DNA of 6,406 nucleotides from Bacillota bacterium (GCA_003501485.1 DNPJ01000062.1:1-6406); one strand, 5' to 3'; shown: positions 1 to 5,844, counted from the first letter of the stretch. Notes: generated by a model not told the origin, from the letters alone. Translations and numbers: made by a program.

Positions 1-541
1 AATCTTCCATAACCTTTAGCATTGAGAGATTTTTATTTATTTTTCTATAATTAAAAACAATGGAACTTCTTTGTTTACTATAAACAAGCCCTTGTTTGGT
101 TAATTCAATAAAAATTCCACCCCAGTTTTTAATGAAACTATTGTTAACCTCAAAAGATAAAAGTTTATCTACACTAATTTGTTCATGTCTTAAACATATC
201 TTTTTGATATCATTAAAATCATTTAAGCTTAGATCATCTTTTAGATACTTTTTGTTAAACCAATTGTCTATCACATTGTTCACATAAACAATTTGCGAAT
301 ATTTACTCTTATTTACTAAAAATAGAGTGTTACGAACATACCAATTACGTATGGACTTCAGATATATTTCATTAAAAGTTACAGGGAAACATAATCTAGC
401 ATTTACATTGAACAACATATCTTTTTCGCTTTGCGCTTGAATCTCTAAGCGATTAATCAACTCGTTAAAAGAAGAAAACTTCTTAATTAATCCTTGCTTG
501 TATAATCTTATATACATAACATCTTCTTTGGAAATTATCAT
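1..541 (-). CDS. AlkZ/YcaQ-like winged-helix (HTH_42) DNA glycosylase-like protein, 3' end outside window
   Basis: This frame is open for 180 codons from ATG at 541-539 to the window edge, so the C-terminus is missing. The ATG overlaps the TGA of the preceding gene (ATGA), which indicates translational coupling. I read it as a member of the HTH_42 family, which includes the DNA glycosylases AlkZ and YcaQ. Family features seen are an N-terminal R-L-x-K-Q-G-L segment (residues 12-18), the motif I-Q-A-Q (34-37), W67 followed by R70-N-T-L-F-L-V (family form W-x-x-RGT-L-H-L-V), and a later L-x-x-x-G-L-V helix-wing segment near residues 146-152. In AlkZ the QxQ pair is catalytic and excises bulky or cross-linked alkylpurines; YcaQ has QxD, so Q35 and Q37 point to the AlkZ-like type. 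AlkZ enzymes are known as self-resistance proteins in genotoxin clusters. The family call comes from motif memory and is fairly firm; the activity is inferred. Confidence 0.68.
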   Translation of the reverse strand, partial: MIISKEDVMYIRLYKQGLIKKFSSFNELINRLEIQAQSEKDMLFNVNARLCFPVTFNEIYLKSIRNWYVRNTLFLVNKSKYSQIVYVNNVIDNWFNKKYLKDDLSLNDFNDIKKICLRHEQISVDKLLSFEVNNSFIKNWGGIFIELTKQGLVYSKQRSSIVFNYRKINKNLSMLKVMED

Positions 542-1248
542 AGCACCTCTACAAAAAATATTTGATATTCACTTTGAAATTGTTTATCGAAATTTTTATT
601 ATATATAGTAAATTTAAAACCATATTCTTTCAATAAATTGATTATGTCTTTTACATTATGATTAAACATATAAATGTTGTGTTTAAAGCATAAATTACCT
701 TCTTGAAAGTATCTATGACACAAATATACTTTATTTTTTATTACTTTAAAACTAGTTTCCCTTAAATAGATTACATTATCAACTCTCGATTTCACCACGC
801 AAGAGTTAGTTAAATAAGAAGGTGCTTATGACATATCTTTTGAGTTGAAATTATACAGATCAAACACCAAATATTTAATATTATTATTTTGCTTTAGACT
901 TTTAAAGAAATTCCTGAGCATTCCTAGATCAAACATTTGTAAAGACTGTCGCATACTTATTAAGCAATCAACATTTATGTTAGAAACATTTGTAAAATCA
1001 CAAATATCAAATTTTAAATTATTAATTTGATAAGTGTTTTTCAGATTTTGAATAACTTGCTGATTGATATCATACATTTCAACTTTATTAAAATATTTAC
1101 ACAAAGATATATTTCTGTCTTTGTTTGAAGGAATTTCTGCGATACTTAATTGTGAAATGTCTTTTCCCTTAAATAATTCCAATATACACGGAATATCATT
1201 ATCTAAATTTTCTTCTAGGGTTGCACGAACATCGTAATCAATTTCCAT
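538..1248 (-). pseudogene. class I methyltransferase-fold protein interrupted by in-frame TAA
   Basis: A single reading frame of 236 codons runs from ATG at 1248 to TGA at 538, broken only by a TAA at 828-826 (codon 141). The first part (140 residues) looks like a Rossmann-type SAM-dependent methyltransferase: beta strand I-A-E (36-38), then V-E-M-Y-D-I (56-61, acidic D60 ending strand 2), F-D-I-C-D-F (80-85, motif II-like), V-D-C-L-I-S (93-98), and K-Y-L-V-F-D (125-130). Codons 142-236 continue in the same frame with no other stop and have the usual C-terminal beta look (…F-K-F-T-I-Y…F-F-V-E-V-L). The glycine-rich motif I is degenerate: E38-I-P-S-N-K-D-R45 where ELGCGTGR-like sequence is expected, so SAM binding is doubtful. 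The start has GGAG four bases upstream and overlaps the previous gene by 11 bases. The downstream half could only restart at GTG codons at 798/795, which have no ribosome site. A recent nonsense mutation (for example CAA to TAA) or a sequencing error fits best. Confidence 0.72.
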
Positions 1249-2335
1249 AAAACTCCATGTGCTGTTTAATTACTGGATGAATTATCTTACCATCTTCTAT
1301 TATTTTTGAAGTTCTCACAAATTTTTCTTTTGTCTTATCTCCAGAAATATAACTCAAAATGTCTATTATATAAGGAAAGCCATTACTTGTGTATGCTTCA
1401 ACCGTAGTAACTGGATATGCCGAAGGTAAGTTATCTATTTTTGAAAATATTAAACCATCCTTTTCATAGTAAGGATTTTCTAAAGTTGTATACCTATCAA
1501 TAAAGGGCAAATATCCTTTACCATATCCACAAGTAACATCAATTACTACTGAACCTTTTTTCATTAAACTAATTACATCTTTTTCTATCAAAGGTGGGGT
1601 GTCATATGTAGATATTAAAATAGAACCTATTAACAAATCTATCATTGGTAAATACTTTTTAAAATTATCTTGAGTACTTTCCACAAACGACACATTGTTG
1701 TTATAAGAAATTGATAGTTTATTCATTTTGGCAACATTTCTTCCAAAACAAATTACTCTAGCACCTAAATCGCTTGCCAGTTTTATAGCAGCCGCACCAA
1801 CATTTCCATACCCAATAACCCCAACAGTACATGGTTTCACACCACGAGTCTGTACCAAAAACTTACCACTACCACCAAATTGTTTTTGTAATAAGTAAGT
1901 TCCCATAATGATCGAAAATTTTCCAGCAATTTCACCTCCTGATTTTGCCATAGGAAAAATATCATCCTCGGTTTTTAAAAATTCAAAGGTGTATGCATTA
2001 AGTCCACTTTTGCACATTTCTTCTACTAAGTTTTTGTTACTTTCAGCGTGAAATAGAGCACATATGTTTAATCCCTTTCTAAAATATTTATATTCTTCAA
2101 CAGTTGGTGCTTTATACTTTAATATAATGTCGGCAGATAACCATGCTTCATCAGTATCTACTAATTTTGCTCCGTTTTTTTCATATTCTTTATCAGTATA
2201 GTTGCACCCGATTCCAGCCCCATACTCAACCAAAACAGAATATCCCAATGATACTAATTCGTGAACCTGATCTGGTGTCATTATGACACGCTTTTCATTT
2301 TTTAACTTTTCTTTGATTATGCTAACAGTTTTCAT
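1238..2335 (-). CDS. alanine dehydrogenase / PNT-family NAD(P)-dependent oxidoreductase
   Basis: This 365-residue protein has the length and layout of L-alanine dehydrogenase (usually about 370), which interconverts pyruvate plus ammonia and alanine with NAD(H). The catalytic residues of that family are at matching positions: R16 in K-R-V-I-M-T-P, K75 in L-K-Y-K-A-P, H96 in L-F-H-A-E-S, and D266 in V-I-D-V-T-C-G. The dinucleotide fold shows G-Y-G-N-V-G (175-180). The family segment A-K-S-G-G-E-I-A-G-K (130-139) is also present. Divergence around 159-168 and 267-275 argues against a housekeeping enzyme. Relatives such as N5-(carboxyethyl)ornithine synthase make opine-type amino acids, so the substrate may be another keto/amino acid. 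The ATG follows the previous stop by 6 bases, and its GGAGGAG ribosome site lies in that gene's last codons, so the two are coupled. Reduction or oxidative deamination of an amino-acid intermediate is the likely role. Confidence 0.85.
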   Translation of the reverse strand: MKTVSIIKEKLKNEKRVIMTPDQVHELVSLGYSVLVEYGAGIGCNYTDKEYEKNGAKLVDTDEAWLSADIILKYKAPTVEEYKYFRKGLNICALFHAESNKNLVEEMCKSGLNAYTFEFLKTEDDIFPMAKSGGEIAGKFSIIMGTYLLQKQFGGSGKFLVQTRGVKPCTVGVIGYGNVGAAAIKLASDLGARVICFGRNVAKMNKLSISYNNNVSFVESTQDNFKKYLPMIDLLIGSILISTYDTPPLIEKDVISLMKKGSVVIDVTCGYGKGYLPFIDRYTTLENPYYEKDGLIFSKIDNLPSAYPVTTVEAYTSNGFPYIIDILSYISGDKTKEKFVRTSKIIEDGKIIHPVIKQHMEFYGN

Positions 2336-2341
2336 TTCAAT

Positions 2342-3424
2342 TTACTCCTCCATTATCATTTCAATATAGTCTATAGAATAGTTTCTAAAAAATCTTTTTG
2401 GTTCTTTTACCCACATCTCGACTTCTTTAAACAATTTATTTAGTCCGTTAACTCCATAGTGCTCAACAAATTGGCAATAATCATTAAAGTAGTCCTTAAC
2501 ATATGAATACTTTTTCCCATTTAAATAATGGGACTTTGATAGTTTTCCTCCTGAGCGATCAAGAATTAAAGGAGTAAATAATCTTATTGGTAACCTTTTT
2601 CCCAATTGAGCCATCCCTTCAGCATGAATTCTCATAGCCCAAGTTCCACCCCAATCACCCCCATCTATCATGGCAGTTAATACTTCTTCTGAATCTTCAG
2701 AAATCAAATATCCTTTCAATAAATCCCTAAGCTGAGTATTCATTTCTACAAAGTTGTTTGGATTTTTATCTACAGTTATTTCATAACTTCCATGTTCATA
2801 GCAAAAACTATTAATGATAAATCTGTTTTCGATTACCGAAACGATTTGTGTTTTATGCATACTTTTATCAATAGCAGAACATACTGGACATTTTGTTCTT
2901 ATATGTAATTTACCATCTCTTGGGTTGAATAAATTTACAAAAAAGTCTTTGTTATTTACAACTTGTAATAACGATTTTCGGACACTTAAATTTTTTTGAA
3001 ATTCATCATATGTTCTTATTTCATAATTAATACCTGTAACATCTTTTAGAAAATTTAATATTTCAAAATAAAACTTCATGTTATGATCGGCAATTGATTC
3101 GTTAGAATTTTCAACGATATCGCTTATTGACTTTACATATTTATAACCATCTTTTTCAATAAATTCTCTAGGGCTACATTCAATTTCATCAAATTGCACT
3201 AACACATCTAATTTATAATGCTTTTTTAATTCTGCTCCCAACGCAAAAACCGACATCAATGTTGTTAAAGTCCCAAGATGTGGGATACTATTCGGTTGCG
3301 AAGATGTATTTAATATAATCAATTTTGTTTTATTATTTATTTTATATTTAAACATTTCTGCAACGGAATTAAAATATTGCGGTAATCCACCCATACTAAA
3401 ATAAATTTCACTCTTATTTAACAT
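2342..3424 (-). CDS. class I aminoacyl-tRNA synthetase-like ligase, lacking an anticodon-binding domain
   Basis: This 360-residue protein has the two ATP-binding signatures of class I aminoacyl-tRNA synthetases: P48-H-L-G-T52 (HIGH motif) early and G-G-K294-L-S-K-S298 (KMSKS motif) late. Between them is a likely zinc ribbon (C179, C182, C208, H211) and a D-G-G-D-W-G-G-T-W-A-M-R stretch (254-265). The core most resembles class I lysyl-tRNA synthetase, but only about 60 residues follow KMSKS, too few for the helical anticodon-binding region of the full enzyme (over 500 residues). Short relatives of this kind are known to act off the translation path: GluQ-RS glutamylates queuosine in tRNA-Asp, and MshC ligates cysteine to a sugar. 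Aminoacyl-adenylate formation followed by transfer to a small molecule, a nucleobase or a tRNA is therefore likely. The start has GAGGTG seven bases upstream and lies inside the ASCH gene's 3' end (11-base overlap). The amino acid and acceptor are unknown. Confidence 0.8.
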   Translation of the reverse strand: MLNKSEIYFSMGGLPQYFNSVAEMFKYKINNKTKLIILNTSSQPNSIPHLGTLTTLMSVFALGAELKKHYKLDVLVQFDEIECSPREFIEKDGYKYVKSISDIVENSNESIADHNMKFYFEILNFLKDVTGINYEIRTYDEFQKNLSVRKSLLQVVNNKDFFVNLFNPRDGKLHIRTKCPVCSAIDKSMHKTQIVSVIENRFIINSFCYEHGSYEITVDKNPNNFVEMNTQLRDLLKGYLISEDSEEVLTAMIDGGDWGGTWAMRIHAEGMAQLGKRLPIRLFTPLILDRSGGKLSKSHYLNGKKYSYVKDYFNDYCQFVEHYGVNGLNKLFKEVEMWVKEPKRFFRNYSIDYIEMIMEE

Positions 3425-3896
3425 AACTATTCACCTCTGTCAATTCATGATTATGCAAAACATTTTTTAAAACACTCCTATTTTTCAATAATAAATATGT
3501 TTGAGGTGCAATAAAATCTGGAATAGTTTTTAGAATATCCTTTGAAATTGGTTTTTCAAATTTTACACATTTTTCTATAGGAATAATATAACAACCATTT
3601 TTGTTTTTTACCCAGTCATACATCACTTGATACTCACCGTCTCCAATATCAGAATAAATTTTTGCAGATGATTTTGCATCTTTCCAATATGGAATTCCTA
3701 AATACAAAATCCCAACTACTTGTTGCTTGTTTTTGGGAATATAAATATATGCTTTAGCTTTTGTTTTAACAAAGTTAAATCTATATTCATTTTTCTTACA
3801 ACCACTCACTATTTTATTAAAGTAGCATTCTTGTAAACTTAACAGTATTTCCTCATAATTAGAAATACACTCATCTTCAAATAAACTTAATTGCAT
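3414..3896 (-). CDS. ASCH-domain protein
   Basis: This is the first gene of the minus-strand operon, 160 residues. The N-terminal part reads L-L-S-L-Q-E-x-Y-F-N-K-I-V-S-G-C-K-K-N-E-Y-R (18-39), the ASCH signature S-G-x-K-x-x-E-Y-R; a strand ending V-V-G-I-L (60-64) and the late F-E-K-P-I-S…F-I-A-P-Q-T-Y-L-L-L (113-137) are also typical of the fold. ASCH proteins have a PUA-like beta barrel thought to bind RNA or modified nucleosides. One characterised member, YqfB, removes the acetyl group from N4-acetylcytidine using Lys, Thr and Glu; K34 and E37 here could correspond in part, but the activity is not established. It may act on a modified nucleoside or RNA, or regulate the cassette. The start is well supported: ATG at 3896 with a full AAGGAGGT site, five bases between GGAGG and ATG. 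No signal peptide or membrane segment is seen, so it should be cytoplasmic. Confidence 0.75.
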   Translation of the reverse strand: MQLSLFEDECISNYEEILLSLQECYFNKIVSGCKKNEYRFNFVKTKAKAYIYIPKNKQQVVGILYLGIPYWKDAKSSAKIYSDIGDGEYQVMYDWVKNKNGCYIIPIEKCVKFEKPISKDILKTIPDFIAPQTYLLLKNRSVLKNVLHNHELTEVNSYVK

Positions 3897-3901
3897 CTCA
3901 A

Positions 3902-3909
3902 CCTCCTTA
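3902..3909 (-). promoter_or_regulatory. consensus ribosome binding site of the ASCH gene
   Basis: The minus strand reads AAGGAGGT just upstream of ATG 3896, a near-complete match to the anti-Shine-Dalgarno sequence. It fixes the start of the operon's first gene and suggests strong translation. Confidence 0.8.
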
Positions 3910-3930
3910 TCCTTTTTTAAAATAACAATA

Positions 3931-3970
3931 ATTACAGTTTAATTATAACATAAAACTAATCGTAAACAAA
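3931..3970 (-). promoter_or_regulatory. sigma-A-type promoter of the minus-strand operon (extended -10)
   Basis: On the minus strand a perfect TATAAT lies at 3947-3942, preceded by TG one base upstream (TGTTATAAT, extended -10). A weak -35 (TTGTTT at 3969-3964, 16-base spacer) lies further upstream. The predicted transcript would start near 3935, leaving a leader of about 40 bases before the ASCH start. The whole stretch 3953-3931 is almost repeated at the promoter of the right-hand operon. Confidence 0.65.
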
Positions 3971-4053
3971 AAAAATGCAAATACATTAATTAAAAAAATT
4001 TATATCCTTTATTTGAGCAATTTTTTCACAAAATAAATAGTCCATAATCGACA

Positions 4054-4212
4054 TAAAACCCTTTCAACCTTAAAAGTTCACAAGAGTTTTAGGCAGTTTC
4101 ATATAGATTTAGACCACATAAATTTACTAAAAAGTGCACATTTGCTGTCAATTGCTGTCATTTTTACCAATCAAAAGACAGCAAATATTTTTTTGTATCC
4201 CTAAAACCCTTT
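4054..4212. repeat. 11-bp direct repeat TAAAACCCTTT
   Basis: TAAAACCCTTT occurs at 4054-4064 and again at 4202-4212 on the plus strand, on both sides of the TTGCTGTCA repeat cluster. An 11-bp exact match in a short AT-rich spacer is mildly notable, since it contains a CCC run. It may be part of the integrase-binding architecture next to the tRNA remnant, or chance. Confidence 0.45.
4141..4185. repeat. TTGCTGTCA direct/inverted repeat cluster, candidate integrase arm-type sites
   Basis: TTGCTGTCA occurs at 4142-4150 and 4152-4160 as a tandem direct repeat spaced by one base. An inverted copy lies at 4177-4185, where GACAGCAAA is the exact complement of TTTGCTGTC at 4141-4149. The cluster sits about 80 bases to the 5' side of the tRNA-Thr remnant. 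Short repeated motifs placed like this are typical of arm-type binding sites for the N-terminal domain of tyrosine integrases, and I infer that role here. The inverted pair followed by seven T residues (4188-4194) could also fold as a terminator, but no plus-strand gene lies upstream. Confidence 0.55.
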
Positions 4213-4266
4213 ATTTTACTGATGTTTTGATGTATAGAGCACACACTCTATTTTGCTAGAACCCGA

Positions 4267-4313
4267 CCTTGGTAAGGCTGAGGTCACGGGTTCGAGCCCC
4301 GTCATAAGCTCCA
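4267..4313 (+). tRNA. truncated tRNA-Thr(GGT), 3' part only; probable attachment-site copy
   Basis: The plus strand carries the 3' part of a tRNA: anticodon loop TTGGTAA (anticodon GGT, Thr) at 4269-4275, 3' anticodon strand GGCTG, variable loop AGGTC, a perfect T arm (ACGGG stem, TTCGAGC loop, CCCGT stem), acceptor 3' strand CATAAGC, discriminator T, and encoded CCA at 4311-4313. The 5' half is absent: no GCTTATG acceptor strand and no D arm lie upstream, and the 5' anticodon strand (CGACC at 4264-4268) mispairs with GGCTG, so tRNA identity starts about 4267, at the anticodon stem-loop. This is not a working tRNA gene. It is the pattern left when an integrative element recombines within the anticodon region and displaces the original 3' end. 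The native terminator follows directly. Confidence 0.8.
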
Positions 4314-4317
4314 TATC

Positions 4318-4361
4318 CCCTCAATAACGACAATTTCACAGTGGATTATTGAGGGTTTTTT
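4318..4361 (+). terminator. Rho-independent terminator behind the tRNA-Thr remnant
   Basis: CCCTCAATAA (4318-4327) pairs perfectly with TTATTGAGGG (4346-4355) to give a 10-bp stem with an 18-base loop, followed by six T residues (4356-4361). It probably terminated the original tRNA-Thr transcript, and now insulates the right-hand defence operon from transcription coming from the left. Confidence 0.85.
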
Positions 4362-4454
4362 ATGCCAAAAAATTAATAATTATATGATTAAAGGTCAAAT
4401 AAATACTCTAAATTGATAATTTCATGTTTAAAAAATTTAATTGTTATTTTACAT

Positions 4455-4475
4455 TTTTGCATTTTTTTTGCAAAA
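4455..4475. repeat. short inverted repeat TTTTGC/GCAAAA upstream of the defence promoter
   Basis: TTTTGC (4455-4460) and GCAAAA (4470-4475) are perfect complements separated by nine mostly T bases, ending 15 bases before the -35 box. The location suits an operator or upstream element, but a six-base arm in such AT-rich DNA can arise by chance. Confidence 0.3.
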
Positions 4476-4490
4476 TTGACATATAATATA

Positions 4491-4518
4491 TTGACAAATT
4501 CAATTGTTATGTTATAAT
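4491..4518 (+). promoter_or_regulatory. sigma-A-type promoter of the RloA/RloB (AbiL) operon
   Basis: TTGACA at 4491-4496 and TATAAT at 4513-4518 are both perfect, with a 16-base spacer and an extended -10 (TG at 4510-4511). Transcription should begin near 4525, giving a leader of about 23 bases with a purine-rich GGGAGAGGGG ribosome site (4534-4543) before ATG 4548. A consensus promoter suggests the defence operon is well transcribed unless repressed. A second TTGACA at 4476-4481 has no good -10 at the right distance. Confidence 0.8.
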
Positions 4519-4547
4519 AAAACTGAAATCACAGGGAGAGGGGTTAT

Positions 4548-5843
4548 ATGAACAATATAGTTAATTTTAAGGTTAAAAATTTTAGATCATTTTATAATGA
4601 AACAATCTTTTCTATGCAAGCATCCACTAATAAAGAATATGCTGAATTGAACACTTTCTTATGCAACGAAAAACTTTTTCCAAAAAATGAAAATGAATTA
4701 TTGAAATCTGCAATACTTTTTGGTGCTAATGCTAGTGGCAAATCCAACTTGGTAAAAGCACTAGAATACATGAAAAATGTAATACTCACTTCTTCAAACC
4801 CATTAAATCCTTTAGTGCAAAACAATACTCCATTTGCCTTTATGAACACATCAAAGGATGAATCCACATTGTTTGAAATAGAAATAGTTGCAAATGACAT
4901 CTTTTACGATTATGGTTTTGAAATAAAACAAAAGCAGATAGTAAATGAGTTTTTAAAAAGAAGAACAAATGGTAGACTTGTTAATATATTTAGTCGTAAT
5001 TTGATGGGCATAGATTTACAAACGCCAAATAAATCATCTTCAATCGACACAATATCTCCACAAAGCCTATTCATATCTTTTGCCAACACTCCCTTCTTAG
5101 CACTTGATAAAGATACAGTAGTTGATCTTAAAAATGTGTTCAACTGGTTTAGTGAACCAAATTTGTTTATAGTTACCGAAGGGACAATGAACAAATATAG
5201 GATATATCAAGAAGAAGATGGTAAATATGCAAAATTAGCATTAGAATTTTTAAAGCAAGCCGATATAGGAATTGAAGATTTTAGCGTCGTTCAAGAAAAA
5301 TTAGGTGAAGATAATGCTCCATTTATAATGAAAGGAAAGCATCCACCACAAATATTCTCTTTTGAAAAAGAATTATTAACACTTGATTTAAAAACAAAAT
5401 TTAATGTATATGATAAAGATGACAATGTTGTCGGCGAAAAAGATGTATATTTAGAACGTGATTATGGTTTTCACTCTGATGGCACATATAGATTGATGTC
5501 TATATTAGGTTTAATATTAAAAACTTTAGACAAAGGTGGCGTAATAGTAATCGATGAAATAGATAGTAAATTAAATTTTTTGGTTGTCGATTATATATTA
5601 AAATCTTTCAACTCTATAAATAAGAACATAAAGAATGCTCAACTTATATCAACTGTGCATAATGTTTTGCTTATGGACGATGGTTTAAGAAGAGATCAAA
5701 TATATTTTGCATCAAAAAATAAAGTTGGCGCAACTGAACTTTATTCATTATCAGACTTTAACGATGTCAGAAAAACAGACCTATTTAGCAAAAAATATCT
5801 TGCTGGTTTTTACTCTGCAATCCCTAACTTAAAGGGGGTGTAG
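4548..5843 (+). CDS. RloA/AbiLi-type AAA-family (OLD/SMC-like) defence ATPase
   Basis: This 431-residue ATPase matches the AAA_15/AAA_21 group found as the first partner of RloB/AbiLii. It begins with the typical I-V-N-F-K-V-K-N-F-R-S-F (4-15). Walker A is G59-A-N-A-S-G-K-S66. Near the end it has an ABC-like signature H-S310-D-G312-T-Y-R (309-315), Walker B V-I-V-I-D336-E337-I-D (332-339) and the S-T-V-H371 segment with the switch histidine, so the ATPase site looks complete. Length is normal for the family and no membrane segment is present. In AbiL of Lactococcus and in RloA-RloB pairs such an ATPase and its partner give abortive infection against phages; the ATPase is thought to sense or hold the effector in check. 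It is followed after one base by rloB, with that gene's ribosome site inside this one's 3' end. The family call is firm; phage resistance here is inferred. Confidence 0.9.
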   Translation: MNNIVNFKVKNFRSFYNETIFSMQASTNKEYAELNTFLCNEKLFPKNENELLKSAILFGANASGKSNLVKALEYMKNVILTSSNPLNPLVQNNTPFAFMNTSKDESTLFEIEIVANDIFYDYGFEIKQKQIVNEFLKRRTNGRLVNIFSRNLMGIDLQTPNKSSSIDTISPQSLFISFANTPFLALDKDTVVDLKNVFNWFSEPNLFIVTEGTMNKYRIYQEEDGKYAKLALEFLKQADIGIEDFSVVQEKLGEDNAPFIMKGKHPPQIFSFEKELLTLDLKTKFNVYDKDDNVVGEKDVYLERDYGFHSDGTYRLMSILGLILKTLDKGGVIVIDEIDSKLNFLVVDYILKSFNSINKNIKNAQLISTVHNVLLMDDGLRRDQIYFASKNKVGATELYSLSDFNDVRKTDLFSKKYLAGFYSAIPNLKGV

Positions 5844-5844
5844 A

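Larger units (their letters stand above)
3897..4547. other. intergenic element junction (promoters, att remnant, terminator; no gene)
   Basis: This 651-base spacer between divergent operons is very AT-rich and holds no convincing coding sequence. In order it contains the minus-strand promoter, about 170 bases of AT-rich sequence with no recognised feature (3971-4140, apart from one copy of an 11-bp repeat), the TTGCTGTCA cluster, the tRNA-Thr 3' remnant, its terminator, about 90 bases with nothing recognisable (4362-4454), and the plus-strand promoter. By the geometry of integration into tRNA genes, the DNA left of about 4267 belongs to the element and the DNA right of 4313 to the host or to a second, tandem element. 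Confidence 0.6.

Noticed and set aside
96..287. Plus-strand 63-residue reading frame
   Set aside because: It is antisense to the open AlkZ-like frame, has no ribosome site and reads like a shadow rich in L, S and F.
538..798. Separate 86-residue minus-strand gene starting with GTG
   Set aside because: It is in the same frame as the methyltransferase-like gene and separated from it only by the TAA at 826-828; no ribosome site precedes its GTG codons, so it is better read as the second half of one broken gene.
826..828. Alternative genetic code or programmed recoding at the TAA
   Set aside because: TAA is a normal stop for other genes here (for example the end of the aaRS-like gene at 2342) and no recoding stimulator such as a strong downstream hairpin is evident.
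3986..4054. 22-codon minus-strand reading frame upstream of the operon
   Set aside because: It begins with ATG after a weak GAAAGGG, but lies upstream of the operon promoter and resembles nothing known; too short to call.
4152..4194. Rho-independent terminator formed by TTGCTGTC/GACAGCAA and the following T run
   Set aside because: It can fold, but no plus-strand gene ends upstream of it, and the extra tandem copy of the motif fits protein-binding repeats better.
4238..4313. Complete tRNA-Thr gene
   Set aside because: A 76-base tRNA would start near 4238, but no 5' acceptor strand complementary to CATAAGC and no D arm is present, and the anticodon stem mispairs on its 5' side.
4592..5194. 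Two minus-strand reading frames opposite the ATPase gene
   Set aside because: They are shadows of a strongly supported AAA ATPase gene and show no family motifs or ribosome sites.
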